From Xenoacremonium recifei (lineage: Eukaryota; Ascomycota; Sordariomycetes; Hypocreales; Nectriaceae): DNA of 64,000 nt. The stretch lies in assembly GCA_012184525.1 (NCBI GenBank), contig WOFQ01000039.1, forward strand, positions 186,001-250,000, read 5' to 3'. How positions within the stretch are numbered: the first letter of the stretch is position 1; each line of letters opens with the position of its first letter. The notes under the pieces were generated by a model. It searched no databases and had not been told where the DNA came from. It was given only the letters and a program-made list of their open reading frames with translations. The translations under genes were made by a program, and so were the position numbers. Positions 21,804-33,774 of this stretch are shown here, one piece after another.

Positions 21804-23805
21804 TTAGGCCTCGACATGCTTGGACTGGGCCTCCGTCTTCTGGAACTGGTTGTCCTGAAGACGCTTGGCGACATTGCCCGTCAGGTACTTCTCGACATTG
21901 GGGACGTTGCAAGCGGCAAATAGGAGGATGCACGAGAACGGAATAGTGGCGTAGAAGACGATCTTGAACGAGTTGGTGTAGGCAGTGACAATAGCTGCGC
22001 TAACGGCCTCGATGATCTTGTCGTTGATGCCGGGCACGTCGCTGAAGCTGCCAGCAGTGATACCGCTGAATAGGGCTGGCAGAGACGAAGTGGGAAGACC
22101 GTTGTTGGTGGCCGCAGGCGTCACATACTTCGGGAGGTTCTTGGTGAGCTCGTTGGTCAAGACCGAGGAGTAGAGAGCAGTTGCAACGGCACCACCCAAG
22201 GCTCTGATAGATCCAAGGACACCGGTAGCCAAACCAATGTCCTGAGGGCCCCAGAGCAGAGTAACTCCAGGCATGGCAACGTTCTCAATGTAGCCGACAC
22301 CGAAGCAAGCAATCACACCAAAAGCGATGGTGTTGGCCCAGCGGTCCTCGGACAGAGACGACATCGCAGTGACAAAAGTGAGAACAATGCAAGCCGCGGC
22401 GATTGCCTGGTACTTGAGCTTAGGCACGTAGGAGATAGCCAGACCAGAGAGCGCCTGGCCGAGAAGACAGCCACCGCCAACAACCGAGCTCTGCCAGCCA
22501 ATCTTGATGACGTTGGTGGTGTAAATGGTCTGGATGATGGTAGGCCACAAAACGGTGAGCGAGTAGTAGACCATCGAGCCGACGGTGGCGGTTGCGACGG
22601 TCGCAGAGTACGGGAGCTTCTTGAAGACGCGAGGGGGCATGAGAGGCTGGACGTGGCAGAAGAACGCCTCTTTTAGATGATTAGCAACCGAGTTTATAGA
22701 CGTTTCAGATGTCAATGAATAAGGGGTGTGCCTACCATAGACGAAGAAGAAAGCAAGAGTGCAGATGCCGATAATGAGAGTGCAAAGCGTCTGCGCGCTC
22801 TTCCAGGGGTAGGTGCTGCCACCCCAGGAGAGGCCGACAAGGAAGAGCACGGAGCCAGCGATGAAGAGGAAGATGCCGATGATGTCGAGCTCCTTGAGCT
22901 GCTGCATCCGGGTCTTTCCAACATGCAGCTGCTTGAAGGTCGGCGGGTGGTAGAGGAACTGGAACAGCGCGAGACAGAGGACGCTGATGATGATGCCGAT
23001 GTAGTAGCTCCATCGCCAGCCGGGCTGCGTGTTGGTGATGAGTGTACGCGCGATGATGGGCCCGAACACGGCGAAGGGCAGCGACGACATGAAGACCAGA
23101 GACAGAATCGGACCGCGGACCTTGTTAGGGACCAGCTCGCCGAGGACAACGGCAAAGGAGAGCTGGCCTGCCGCCGCAAGACCGTTGCAGCCCTCAGCAG
23201 CAATGAGCATGGCGACGTTCTTTGCCGTAGCGCCCAGGATGCATCCGATGAGGCCCAGCGTATTGGTGCTCATCACCATCCACTTGCGGCCGAACAGATC
23301 AGAGAGACGACCCACGATGAGGAAGCCGATGGAGGAGCCCATGGTCCAGATAGTGGCGGCCCAGCCAATGTTTGCCGAGGGGCCAATGTCCTCGTTGATG
23401 AGTGTGCTGTCTCAAGTGTTAGAATATCCATTCGCGAGTGTCGAGTCCCGAGAGACAGGAGACATACAGAGTGTTCGCGGGCAACACCCAGCCAAGATAG
23501 GCATTGATGCTGGCTAAGCAGACAGCCTGCGGTTTGTTAGACGCGTGAACGGGTAGACAAGATAGTAAAGCATGAGAACTCACCACTACGGTGCCGATGA
23601 ACTGCGGGCTGCGGAAGTAGCCCTCGGGCATGGTCTCCAGGTCACCACCAATAGCCTTGGCATCGACATACTCGACCGTGCCGTCAGCGAAGACGATCTT
23701 CTCCGTCTCGCCATTGTTGTCGGACTCCTGGCCGTTGGCCTGGGTGGTCTCGATGACCGACTTCTCAGGCCTCTCCTCAGAGGTCGAGTGCTCGCTGCTG
23801 GTCAT
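21804..23805 (-). CDS. MFS transporter of the TRI12 (fungal efflux pump) family
   Basis: Four exons (23805-23584, 23526-23468, 23406-22736, 22669-21804) encode 605 residues. The N-terminal 70 residues are hydrophilic and acidic (cytosolic); about 14 hydrophobic segments follow, as in the DHA2/TRI12 group, which exports toxic or secondary metabolites or siderophores by proton antiport. Family signs are VGRLSDLFGRKWMVMSTN (motif A between helices 2 and 3), RWSYYIGIIISVLC, and the C-terminal half with ATGVLGSIRALGGAVATALY. The start was placed at MTSSEHSTSEERPEK, an ATG 47 codons inside the longer frame, because this opening is typical of the family. Introns are 57, 61 and 66 bases; the last ends in AAG. 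No biosynthetic genes flank it, so the cargo is unknown; TRI12 itself exports trichothecenes, but nothing else of that pathway is here. Confidence 0.9.
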
Positions 23806-26800
23806 GATGAAGTTGAGAGGCTGCTCGTCCAGGGAAACGTCACAACACCAGGTCTGTTGGGGTTTTCTTGCGAGGATAGGGAGACAAAAGACGCTGAGCA
23901 AGGGTGCAATGAGTGAGAGCCTTGTCACAGCAGCAGATCCTGCCAAGTCGAGAGAGGGAACGACGATGGCGAAGGTTTATGTAGCTTCAGCCAGATGGGC
24001 GAGACTCCACTGGCGTCCGGCGTGCGTCTTAGCATGAGTGTTAGTTAGCATTGAGGCGGGAGAAGAGAAGTGTAGGAGTACGTACCGTACCGGGTGCGAA
24101 CTCAGTCGGGGCCAGACCCGGACAGGCCAGGCCAGGCATGCCAGCCAGGGCTTAGAGACTCTCATGGGATCGCAGTAATTCCCCGTCGTCGCCGCCGCCG
24201 CTTCCCGGTCGTGCTGTGCTGGGGCCGAGCTAGCTGGACTGTTCCTCCGTAAGCAGCCTTCGCTTCCCCAGAATCACCCCAGAGGCCCCAGACGGCTGCT
24301 AACAAGCTCCTCCAGACGCCCGTCGTAAGCAGCCAAAGCAAAACACGGGGGGAGAAGGGGGGCAAAAGGGCCCTTCTGTGGAGTCTCGCGGGTCTGTCTC
24401 CCGTCTCTCTCTACGCTCTCGCCGCCGCCCAGAGTCAAGATCTCTGCCAGCACTCAAGCTGACGCACCTCTCGATACATGCAGAAGAGCCAGAGCCAAAC
24501 CTTCTAGCGCATCCATCCCGGCCTTCCAAATCCCAGGCAGGGCCTTTGTCACCTCCTCGACTCGTCAGCCGGCACCATCCCAGGGGTTGTCGTCGAGGAC
24601 ATGACTCGGCACCCGCAGCATCCTTGACTGGGAATCGCGTCCGGGCCTCGCAAGCATCCAATTGGAGCCTGCATAACGACATCCAGACCTCCCCTAACGA
24701 GGGCAAGATTTGCTCTGCCCGGGGGCATCCTTCAGGCGGTACCGCGGCCAGGCTAGCGCGCTCGGGGAGCCATTCCTGTGCCTGAAACTCCCCCTGCTCG
24801 CTGCTATGGCAAATCAAAAGAAAGCCCCAATGTAACAGCGGAGTGGAAGCGTCCGGGGGATGTGCCGACAGGGTTCGTGGATATCGGTATCCGGCGCCCT
24901 AACTTAAGTCGACGACGGATGTCCTCCAGGCAGGTAAAATATAGCCGCGAGTAAATCGGCAGGGGGGATTGATCAGGGTTTGCTAGGGCGGGAGGCAGAG
25001 ATTGAGCACAAATCCCCGAGTGTCGAAAGGATCGACAGGACACTCTGTTGCTTTGCTGTCGTCGTCGACACCCGCACGCATAGCATCCTTTTAAGGCCCC
25101 CAAATAGATCGCCAGCTCATCGCGAGACGCAAAGGATCTCTGTATCTCGCGATGTCCAGAGATCCTCCCGCGACAGCTGCGGCGAGCCCTCAGCCCATCC
25201 TGCACCTCCACATCCATCCGTTCGTATGTCTGAATTCATTCATGCTGGGCAATCAGTCAGTTCTCGCACGAACCTTGTGGCGATCTGGCGACCGGAACCG
25301 CAGGCCAGGGTTATTCTCCTTCGCCCAGGTCAAGGGATCCTGTCCATCTCATCGGCCCATCGCCCTAATCGGGAGCCCATTATTTTCCCCTTCCCCTCGT
25401 CTTCGTAGGGGAGCAGAAATCGCGCCCGAGGAGGGTTGTTGCGAAGAAGAAGAAAAAAACAAGCAACCCTGCCTTAGCTGATCTCGCCTGCGATCTAAGC
25501 ACTTGGTCTTGGCCGCAGGAGAAGATCGATCGTCGTCGTCGACACGAACTTCTTCGCCGAGTCGATCCCTTTTCAGGCACAACTTCTCGCTTTCCAGTCG
25601 TAACGTATTCATTTAAAGCTACAAAGCTATTCTTACATACGTGTCACATCATCTCGTCCAAAAAGCTGCTTGTTGCGGGCGCGCCTGTTAGGGCCACGAC
25701 ATTGCACCAACAACGCCGCGAAGCCCTCGCGGAATGTCCCGCTCTGGCCGGGCTATCCATGCCCTGTCCCGTTGTTGGTTGCAGAGGCTCATAAGATGCT
25801 GTGCGAACGCGAGTCGATTGGATCCTGCAGGTGAACTGACCACACGGGTAAGATCCCAGCATAGCAGCAAACTTAGCCAGGTCCAGGGTCCTCGACGCCG
25901 TCTCATATCTGCAACGCTCTGATTTTAGCCGCAGATAGGACAAGGTCCTTTGTCAGTTCGTTGCATTTGGCTCTGCCTACATGAGTCGACAGTTTGTCAT
26001 GCCATGGGATGCTCATTGCCCCCAAGCAGATATGCAAGATACTGCGCCTGGAGACCCAACAAGGATGACCAGACTCACGCACCTGAGAATAGAATATTCG
26101 AGAGTCTTGGCACAGTCTCCTCTCGGCAAGAGTCAAGCCGTGGGTAGCGATCTGGGGCCAGCCATACTTCGTCCTCCGTACCGAGAGAGTTGTTTCGTTG
26201 AGTCACTGAGATGCCAGCGAATGGCACACTCTCGGTATCGCTTTTCCTGGTGCATTCGGGGCGGGCGGATGCACAGACATGTTGATGGGGCCCCTAATAA
26301 GTTCCGGTCCCGTAAGCGTTCTAAACACCAAGCTTGGTTGGACGACGACGATGATGAGATTATCCTCCTTTCACTCGATCTGGATTGGGAATGTTCTAAA
26401 TGACCGTTCTGGCAATATTCTGGGTGTACGGAAGTTACAGAGCCTGACGTTTGGTTGCATTGTTTGCCAACCACCACTCAAAGCCCGTGGCTGATTCGTG
26501 ATGTTCGTGATCCCACCAGAACCTCCCTCTCCGGGAGTAGGCCATGCAGCTTCCGACCCATGTCTTTGGGTCGATGATACTCTGTATTCTTATCAATACG
26601 ACAGAGATGCTAGTTCATGCAGCAAACTACTAGCTTATGAGAAACGTGGCCAAGCTTTCCCGGATGCTTTCAAAACCGACATGAGTTGCGGGTGGTCTTA
26701 CAAGTTGGGCTTCTTCTTCGACATCTAAGGCCACCATATCAGCAGCTGGCCAGACACTTGATAGCTTTTTGCAGTGAAATCTGGATGGTATCAGGACAAC

Positions 26801-28577
26801 AGACCATGCCGAAATAGTTACCCCCCTCCTGCTCAACGTCTTCAACACACCACATCCCCAGGATGAGTCCACACACACCTGAAGCCAGACCTCTCTAGTT
26901 GCCACGTTCTCCGCCCTCCACGAGACGCCAAACTAGCTTCCCACGATGCGGCACCTCCCAATGCCAGTATACGAACCAAGTTTGCTTCGTCGACCTGCCC
27001 CGAGATGACTGTCTAGTTCCCGCTCCAAGCCCCGGCACAGCAATTCTTCTGACACACACATGTCCCGGGGCCCTTTGGCGAGTACCGAGATGTTGAGCTA
27101 CGCGACACAGTCATCCGCCTTGACAGCCGCCACCCTGACTCGAGTGAAAACCCCTCGCCTGCTAGATCCTCCGCCCCCTGGCCGTGGAGAGCTGGGGTGA
27201 GGGGGCGATTTTCGGCATGGGCATGTCGGACATTATCGTAATTTGGCACCCGCCGTTCACGTCGCTCTTCCGAAAGGACGTAGCACCAGCGTTCTATATC
27301 GGTATTGCCGCGCCACGCGGTCAATTCTTCCCTGGTACTGCTCCAAACTGGCCCTGCTCCTGTACGTGGAACGTATCGAAACGAATGGGAGTTCTAGGTC
27401 CAGGCTTAGATGCGAGAACGTTTGAAAGTGTCCAAGCGAAAGCTGTTGGTCGTAGACAACTCATCCCTACGAAACATCGACAACAACCCAGATCCTGTCT
27501 GCTGTCGTAAACCTTTGATCGATGACGATAAATATCGTTTGATGTGATCAAGATAATCGGAGAAATTCCTTCGAGGAATTAGATACGTTGTGATGGAATG
27601 CCGTTCCAGGGGAGAGCAACATCGGTATGGCGGGCCAAGCCCTTCATCTCCGTGTGCTAGGCAACATTGCCTCCTTTCCATATCCTCACCAAAATCCCCT
27701 GACACCTAAATCCTCTCTCTACAATATATCTAGTGTCTGGAGTCCTTCATCTGCAAGGTTTTCGACAAGCCAATGCCATTACATTACCACTTTAACCACC
27801 GGGCTAATGGCAAACGAAGCGATCACACGGTAGTCCGCTCAAGGCTCTATACCCTCCCATCCTTCAACCATCCCTACAGGCAGAGCCGAACGTCGAGCTC
27901 AAACTGGAGCCCCTGATCAAGACTATTGGCATGAGCATGAAGGTCCAAAAGGACTAGATCGCTGACACCTCACTAGTGTTTGCCGTCGGGGAATCCATGT
28001 TATGCCTAGAAGATTGTCTAACGGATCAGCACTTTCGACCCCTCGAGAACCTCCACCCTAGTCACGCGAGTCCTAGTTGATCGATGGCTTTGCATATTTT
28101 CCATCCTCCAAGCTCGGCAGATCCGGCTTCCAGTTGTCACCGTGGCGTGGCTATTCCTCCTAAGCGTGTTCCTGCGCCTATCCTCGACTTCATTCCCTAG
28201 ACTTTCAGGTTCATTCCATTAGAACCACTTCCTATGTCCAGGACCTTTCTCTCCTGTTGGATAACAACTGATGGGCCTTGGTGCGTTAAGCTGCCAGAGT
28301 CTCGATGTATCTCTCGATCCCCCAGATGGGAATCCCAAGATCTTCGACCATCCTTCGACTACCTCTTCGTTGATCAAAGGGTGTTTCACAAGCCACTGGG
28401 CTTCAGAGACATATGATTCAGCAAGTCAAATTATTTCGATTACAGCTAATGAATTAACCATGCTACCATGACCCTGAATGTACTGGCCCTCCCTATGCAA
28501 TGCCCATGACGCTGATTATTAGTATTCCTAACGTCGCTATTTATAACCTCGACGATTTCCGATCTGCCACACCGTGT
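23806..28577. other. Gene-free 4.8 kb stretch
   Basis: No gene can be supported on either strand. Open frames of 60-170 codons overlap in several frames and lack recognisable motifs. The part next to 23805 holds the MFS promoter. Around 27000-28500 the + strand shows short protein-like segments broken by stops in all frames; this might be a decayed gene but no family is recognisable. No tRNA, terminal inverted repeats or long direct repeats were noticed. Confidence 0.45.
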
Positions 28578-31500
28578 TCAAGCCATGAAGTCATCTTCGA
28601 GGCTTCCTCTTCCGCTAGGCTGGTTGAGGTCCAACCTCCCAGTTCCGTTGATAATATCCTCAGTATTCTGCGCCATCCTCTCCTCCGCATTCGATCGAAC
28701 CTGGACTTTGACCTCTCCTTCAATACCATCAACCTTGATAGTCGAGACGGTAGAACCGCCAGGGGGCGGCCGCAGGTTTGGCTGTGGCGCCAGGCTCACC
28801 AACTCGCGGAAGAAGTTGTTGGCAGCCTCACAACCATCGAGTAGCCACTTGAGACAAATGGTCACGCGCTCCTTGGCGAAGGGATTATGATCGTCGTAGG
28901 CGCAGCAGTTGAGCAGAGGAACAATTCCGTTGTACCTGACCATTTGCATCTGAATATCCGGGTTTCCCGGACTGCTCTGCCCTGGAGGCGGCTGGAGCAG
29001 CGTAGCAATGATGGTGAAAATCTGGCCCTTGATGCCGGACCAAGGAAACTTGTGCGCCGGGTCTTGCAGCGGCGGCGGCGGTGGCGATGGGGGACGAGCT
29101 TCATCCCCGGCCGAGTAGGGCCTTTCTGCCGGGTTGCTGCCGCCGTTCTCGTTGCGAGGTGCTCGCTTAGGCAACTCGATGAGAGGCTTCTTGGCCACGG
29201 CGGCCTCCAGTCCACTTAGAATCGTGATAAGATCGTAAATGGCTTCCCACTCAATGAGTTTGGTCCTGGTGTCCAACATCTCCGCCACCGTTGTAAGGAA
29301 GTCGAGGTATTGTGCCAGGCCATCTTTAGCTCGTTCCATATCCCAACTGTCAACAGGGAACTCCATCGGGTCGCAGTGCTCTTCTCGAATCTGAGCCTGG
29401 AGGTGCATGAGAGCAGCGCATTCGGGCACGATTCTGCTTCGGAAGAAGCTGAAGAAGAAGTGGACGAGCTTGATATCTCGAGAGTTATCCCTGTCCTTGG
29501 CTTCTTGCGTGTTATTGTTGTTGTTGTTGATACGAGCCCGGAACATGTGGTTCACAAGGCGCAGGAGGACTGTCTGTGCGGGTGATATGATGTCCTTGGG
29601 TATCCGCAGGGAATTCCAAGCATAGGGGATGAGTGCGCTATGATGAAGGGCTTCAATGATTTGGGTCGTTACCTGAAAGATGAGGGATTGTTCGTCCTTC
29701 TCCCAGACCGCAATGAAGACCAACAACTCGCGCAGCAAGCTTTTGCCGCAGTCCATGGCCATGAATAATCTGCATCTTGTCTTTTGCAGATTTTCACCAG
29801 CCCGAGTCAGACCTGAGCCTGCATTATCCAAAATGCAGGACTTAACTATCATGTGGAGAGCCTCTATCTGCTTGGGGTCCAGGATGTTGGGTACTTCCGT
29901 CAGTAAGCCTGTCAACGGGCCCTCGCCATAGGAATCATCGTCATCCACCTCCTCATCGATCATCTCATCAACATAATCATGATCATGGTGATGGTGATGA
30001 TCATGATCATGATGATGATGGTGGTGGTGATGGTCGTGATGATGATGATGGTGAGGGTGGTGGTGGTGGTGATGATGGTGATGGTGGTCATCGTCCTCGT
30101 CATCGTCATAGTCATGGTCGTGGTCATGCTCGTGATCGTGGTCGTGATCGTGATCGTGCTCATGCTCATGCTCGTGATAGTGGTCATGGTCGTGATCATG
30201 GTCGTGATCGCATTCCTCGTATTCATGATCATGGTCATCATCATATTCATCGTCGATATCACCATCGAGTTCGTGGTCGTGGTCGATGCCGTTCTCGCAA
30301 TGGTGGCAGTGCTCAGCGTCTGAAAGTTCCTCCTCAATGACTCCGCTGTGCGAATGCTCCGGCTCATACATATGACCAAACCGGTGAATCAAGTTGTTCT
30401 TGCAATGGTCCGTCCGACTTTGCGCAAATTCCACAGAAGGCATGGCAACAACCCAATCTTCATAATTGGGGTCACGAGCACGCAGCCACCAGGTATCGAT
30501 TTCCCGAGATACCCTGCCGTAGACTCGATCCTGCTCGAACTTGTCCGTTTCGTCTGGTTTCCAAATGGGATTGATCTTCTCGGCATCATCAAAACGAGGG
30601 GGCGCACCCTGGATCTCATCTAATTTGAGCCAGTTCCACGCCAGCGGTCGAATGGGCGCCAGACTACCTGCAGTTCCCGGAGGGTGGCTTATAGCATAGT
30701 TCTGGAGCAATTTCCTCGCCGCATTGCACATTTTGGAATTCCGCTCCACCCAGTGTTGGATCTGCTGCTTCGCAATTTCTGGGCGGAAACCGGAGCCGTC
30801 GCCCATGGGATCAGAAGTGTACTCAGGGTCATCAAGTCCATCGTCATCAAATAAGACATCGAACCAGAAGCACATCTTGTTCCGGTCATGCTTAGCAGTC
30901 CAGTTATGAGCTTGCTGCAGAGCAGTGACAAGGAGCTTCTTGTCTGAAAACAATCAATACGGTAATCCAACAGGCATGCAAGATATTTCAACTCACAGAG
31001 TTCAGTAATATCGCTAAGTTTCAGTCTCTGGGCATCTTCCAAGACTTCTCCGTCGTAACCTTTGCTTGTGACATTAACACAAAGGATTATAGTCTGGTAG
31101 ACCATCTGGTTGAACTGAACGGCAGCACATAAATCCTGAGGAACTGAGGGATCGGAGTTAACGAGAAGATTCCTGGAAATGTGCATGAGTTTGATGAGGG
31201 TCCCCAAATCCTCCTTGATACTGGCATGATTCGCTACTATGCGGTCGGTACTCTCCTGGGTCGTAACGCCCTTTTCAGGGTCGTTGAGCTGCTCGAGCGG
31301 TCCCACGGACCTCGTAGTGAGACTGGGGATTGCAGCAGCGAATATCCGGGTGATCCAAATCCAAACTTCAACGTTCTTGGACAAATTCTCACTAAGGGCC
31401 GTATGTTAGCAACACCTACTTCCCGGAGACTGGGAGCAACCCACCGAGCCTTCCTAACGGTATGAGTCTTCTCCAGTATCTTGGCTATCATTCCATTGAC

Positions 31501-31674
31501 TCTAGTCATGGTCTGAGGTCCCATAGGAGGACATTGTGTGAAGTGGCCTTCCAGGCAGATGAGAGCCGACGCAAAACACAGCTCCTCGATGGATTCGCCG
31601 GAGCGCTCAGCCTTACGCTCTGGCGGCGGAGTGAGCGGATCAGGCGCGTGAAGCATCATGTCTCGCGCCTCCAT
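28578..31674 (-). CDS. Ataxin-10 / Ctr86 homologue with a giant His/Asp-rich tract
   Basis: Three exons (31674-31445, 31391-30997, 30943-28578) encode 996 residues. The C-terminal part carries the Ataxin-10 domain signature (VPLLNCCAYDDHNPFAKERV, then ICLKWLLDGCEAANNFF), as in human ATXN10 and yeast Ctr86, helical-repeat proteins whose molecular role is not settled; the yeast name comes from a link to copper transport. Residues about 1-400 and 540-800 are helical-repeat-like. Residues about 404-535 are almost entirely His, Asp and Glu, in HDHD and HHHH runs. A short poly-Asn run (INNNNNNTQ) and a Pro-rich stretch (PPSPPPPP) precede the ataxin domain. For intron 1 a GTGGGT donor with a CTAAC branch and TTAG acceptor was chosen; an alternative GTTAGG donor with acceptor GTGAG also keeps frame and gives 991 codons. 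Confidence 0.88.
29966..30365 (-). repeat. Coding GAT/CAT/CAC microsatellite-like tract (His/Asp-rich)
   Basis: On the + strand this is a run of ATG, GTG and ATC triplets; on the coding strand it reads mainly CAT, CAC, GAT and GAC. It encodes the His/Asp/Glu tract of the Ataxin-10/Ctr86 homologue. Synonymous codons alternate throughout, so the tract is not a pure microsatellite. That suggests protein-level constraint or age rather than a single fresh expansion. Confidence 0.9.
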
Positions 31675-32734
31675 CTCCCATAACCGTCTATCGAGATAAG
31701 ATGCTCTGTCGCTAGATGTGTTCCGGGGCAGTGAGGCGGTGATAAGTTATGGCTGTTGTGGTTGAAGGAGTGAGAGAGCTTGAGCGAGAGCCTTGGATGC
31801 TTAGTGAGGATAGTGGAGCCATGGGAAATTTTCGGTGGCACACAAACTTTGTAAGCAGCCACAACGCCCGAGCCACCAACGGGCGGCGCAGGCTGCCATA
31901 CGATTTCCCGAGACAGATTCTATTGAGAAAAAAACAATACTATTGTTAAGTAGGCAAGAGGAGGATGATGGAAATCTATTATAATTTAAGGTTTCTTCTT
32001 TTTCCCCTTTCAATAAAATTTCCGCTTGAGATTCGTCTATATGTTATGTGTCCAACATGATCTCAACGCCAAGGGCCCAGTGAGCAAAACAGGAGCAAGT
32101 AGGTACCTTACCTTAAGTTTCCAGTAGTAAGAATAAGGTAATGAAGACCCATCAATTACAGCATCAATGATCAAATGACTTAATAAATTATCACCAGCCA
32201 AAGCAGATAAATTAGGCTCTGCTCTGGGGAGCAGCTGGCGTCTGAAGAAGCAACCCGATGACCGTCGATCGGACTGGCTAAAACCGCCTACCCTGTAACT
32301 CCAGCGACAAATACAGGCTTTCCTGTACTGAAGGTAGTTATACTTCTATTTCAACACATTCTACGAATAAGTAGAGTATGTTACAGACATGCACTACATC
32401 AACTCAATAGCATATCCCCTAGCAGACACTCTCCCAATGGCGACAACTTTCAACGAAAAACGAGCTTCCCTGGTGGCTCTGGGCAGCAACCAATCAAGTT
32501 GTCGGAATGGCTCCACGACCCCTCGATAACGACAACCTCACACAGGCGGCGGGGTAAAAAATGAAAGTCCGAGAAGGCCTAGAGTTGTCAGCAAGCCCTC
32601 GAGCCATTGCTTCTCAGGAGTCACAGTCCAGAATCCTTCCGATACAACATCCCGTCCTTCCTCCGTCTTGTCACCTGCGGCCACCGACAAATCACCAACG
32701 CTCGCTCTCCTTTTAGCCGCCATAGCTCGTCAAG
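31675..32734. other. Divergent intergenic stretch between the Ataxin-10 homologue and MTA phosphorylase
   Basis: About 1 kb between two divergent start codons, so both promoters lie here. The middle (about 31920-32400) is AT-rich. No TATA box in a convincing position and no further gene were seen. Confidence 0.5.
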
Positions 32735-33774
32735 ATGGGGGACCTCCCTACGACTTTCGACCGTGAGTAGCTCCGACAGCTCCCCCAACCTCCGCGGAGG
32801 GCTGATTGAATCTGATTACAGAGCCTGTGCACATCGCTGTCATTGGCGGTACCGGCCTCGGCCAGCTCGAGGGCTACGAGCCCATCGCCGTCCTCAATCC
32901 CGAAACGCCCTGGGGCAAGCCCGCGTCTCCGATCCATATCCTCTCGCATAATGGCGTCAACATCGCATTCCTCGCCCGCCACGGCCTGTACCACGAATTC
33001 GCCCCCCACGAGGTCCCGAACCGAGCCAATATCGCGGCCCTGCGTCATATAGGAGTGCGCTGCATTATCGCCTTCTCCGCCGTGGGATCGTTGCAGGAGG
33101 AGATCAAGCCAATGGACTTCGTTGTTCCCGACCAAGTCATCGACCGCACCAAGGGAATCCGGCCCTTTACCTTCTTCGAGGGGGGTGTCGTTGGCCATGT
33201 CGGCTTCGCCGATCCTTTTGATGCAGGGCTGGCGACGGTCGTCAAGACCTGCGCCGAGCATATGGAGGGCGATGGCGTTGTATTGCACGAGAAGGGAACC
33301 GTGATTGTGATGGGTATGTCTCCCAACCTGCAGCCACTGTTATGCTTAAGACTCTGACCAACATTATCTACAGAAGGACCCCAGTTCTCAACTCGCGCCG
33401 AGTCGCACATGTATCGATCTTGGGGTGGATCGGTCATCAACATGTCGACCCTGCCGGAGGCCAAGCTCGCCCGAGAGGCTGAGATGACCTACCAGGTCAT
33501 CTGCATGGCAACAGACTATGACTGCTGGCATTCGTTCGAGGATGTCAACGTTGAGATGGTTGGTCGTTACATGCAGGCTAACAGCAAGAACGCGAAGCGG
33601 CTCGTGGCCGGCGTTCTAGATCGCCTTTCTAAGCTGGACCACAGCGACTTGGTCATGGCCAAGCACTGGGAGGGCGAGACGAAGAAAGCTGTCATGTTCA
33701 TGACCAAGCCTGAAGGACGCAACCCTGAGACCATGAAGAAGATCGAGTATCTCTTCCCTGGCTTTTGGAACTAA
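32735..33774 (+). CDS. MEU1: S-methyl-5'-thioadenosine phosphorylase (MTAP)
   Basis: Three exons (32735-32762, 32822-33313, 33374-33774) encode 306 residues. The enzyme splits methylthioadenosine, a by-product of polyamine synthesis, into adenine and methylthioribose-1-phosphate, the first step of the methionine salvage pathway in the cytosol. Diagnostic motifs are the phosphate-binding VIGGTGLGQLEGY at the N-terminus, RHGLYHEFAPHEVPNRAN, FEGGVVGHVGFADPF, GPQFSTRAESHMYR and the substrate-binding MSTLPEAKLAREAEMTYQ followed by MATDYDCW. Length fits the family (about 280-340). Exon 1 has only nine full codons (MGDLPTTFD), and both introns are short with canonical borders. It sits alone between two gene-free stretches. 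Confidence 0.96.

Noticed and set aside
21804..23805. Trichothecene cluster suggested by the TRI12-like pump
   Set aside because: No terpene synthase, P450, acetyltransferase or TRI regulator nearby; TRI12-type pumps are common outside such clusters.
31388..31458. Alternative first intron of the Ataxin-10 homologue (donor GTTAGG, acceptor GTGAG)
   Set aside because: It keeps frame but uses poorer splice sites than the GTGGGT to TTAG intron with a CTAAC branch 12 bases before the acceptor.
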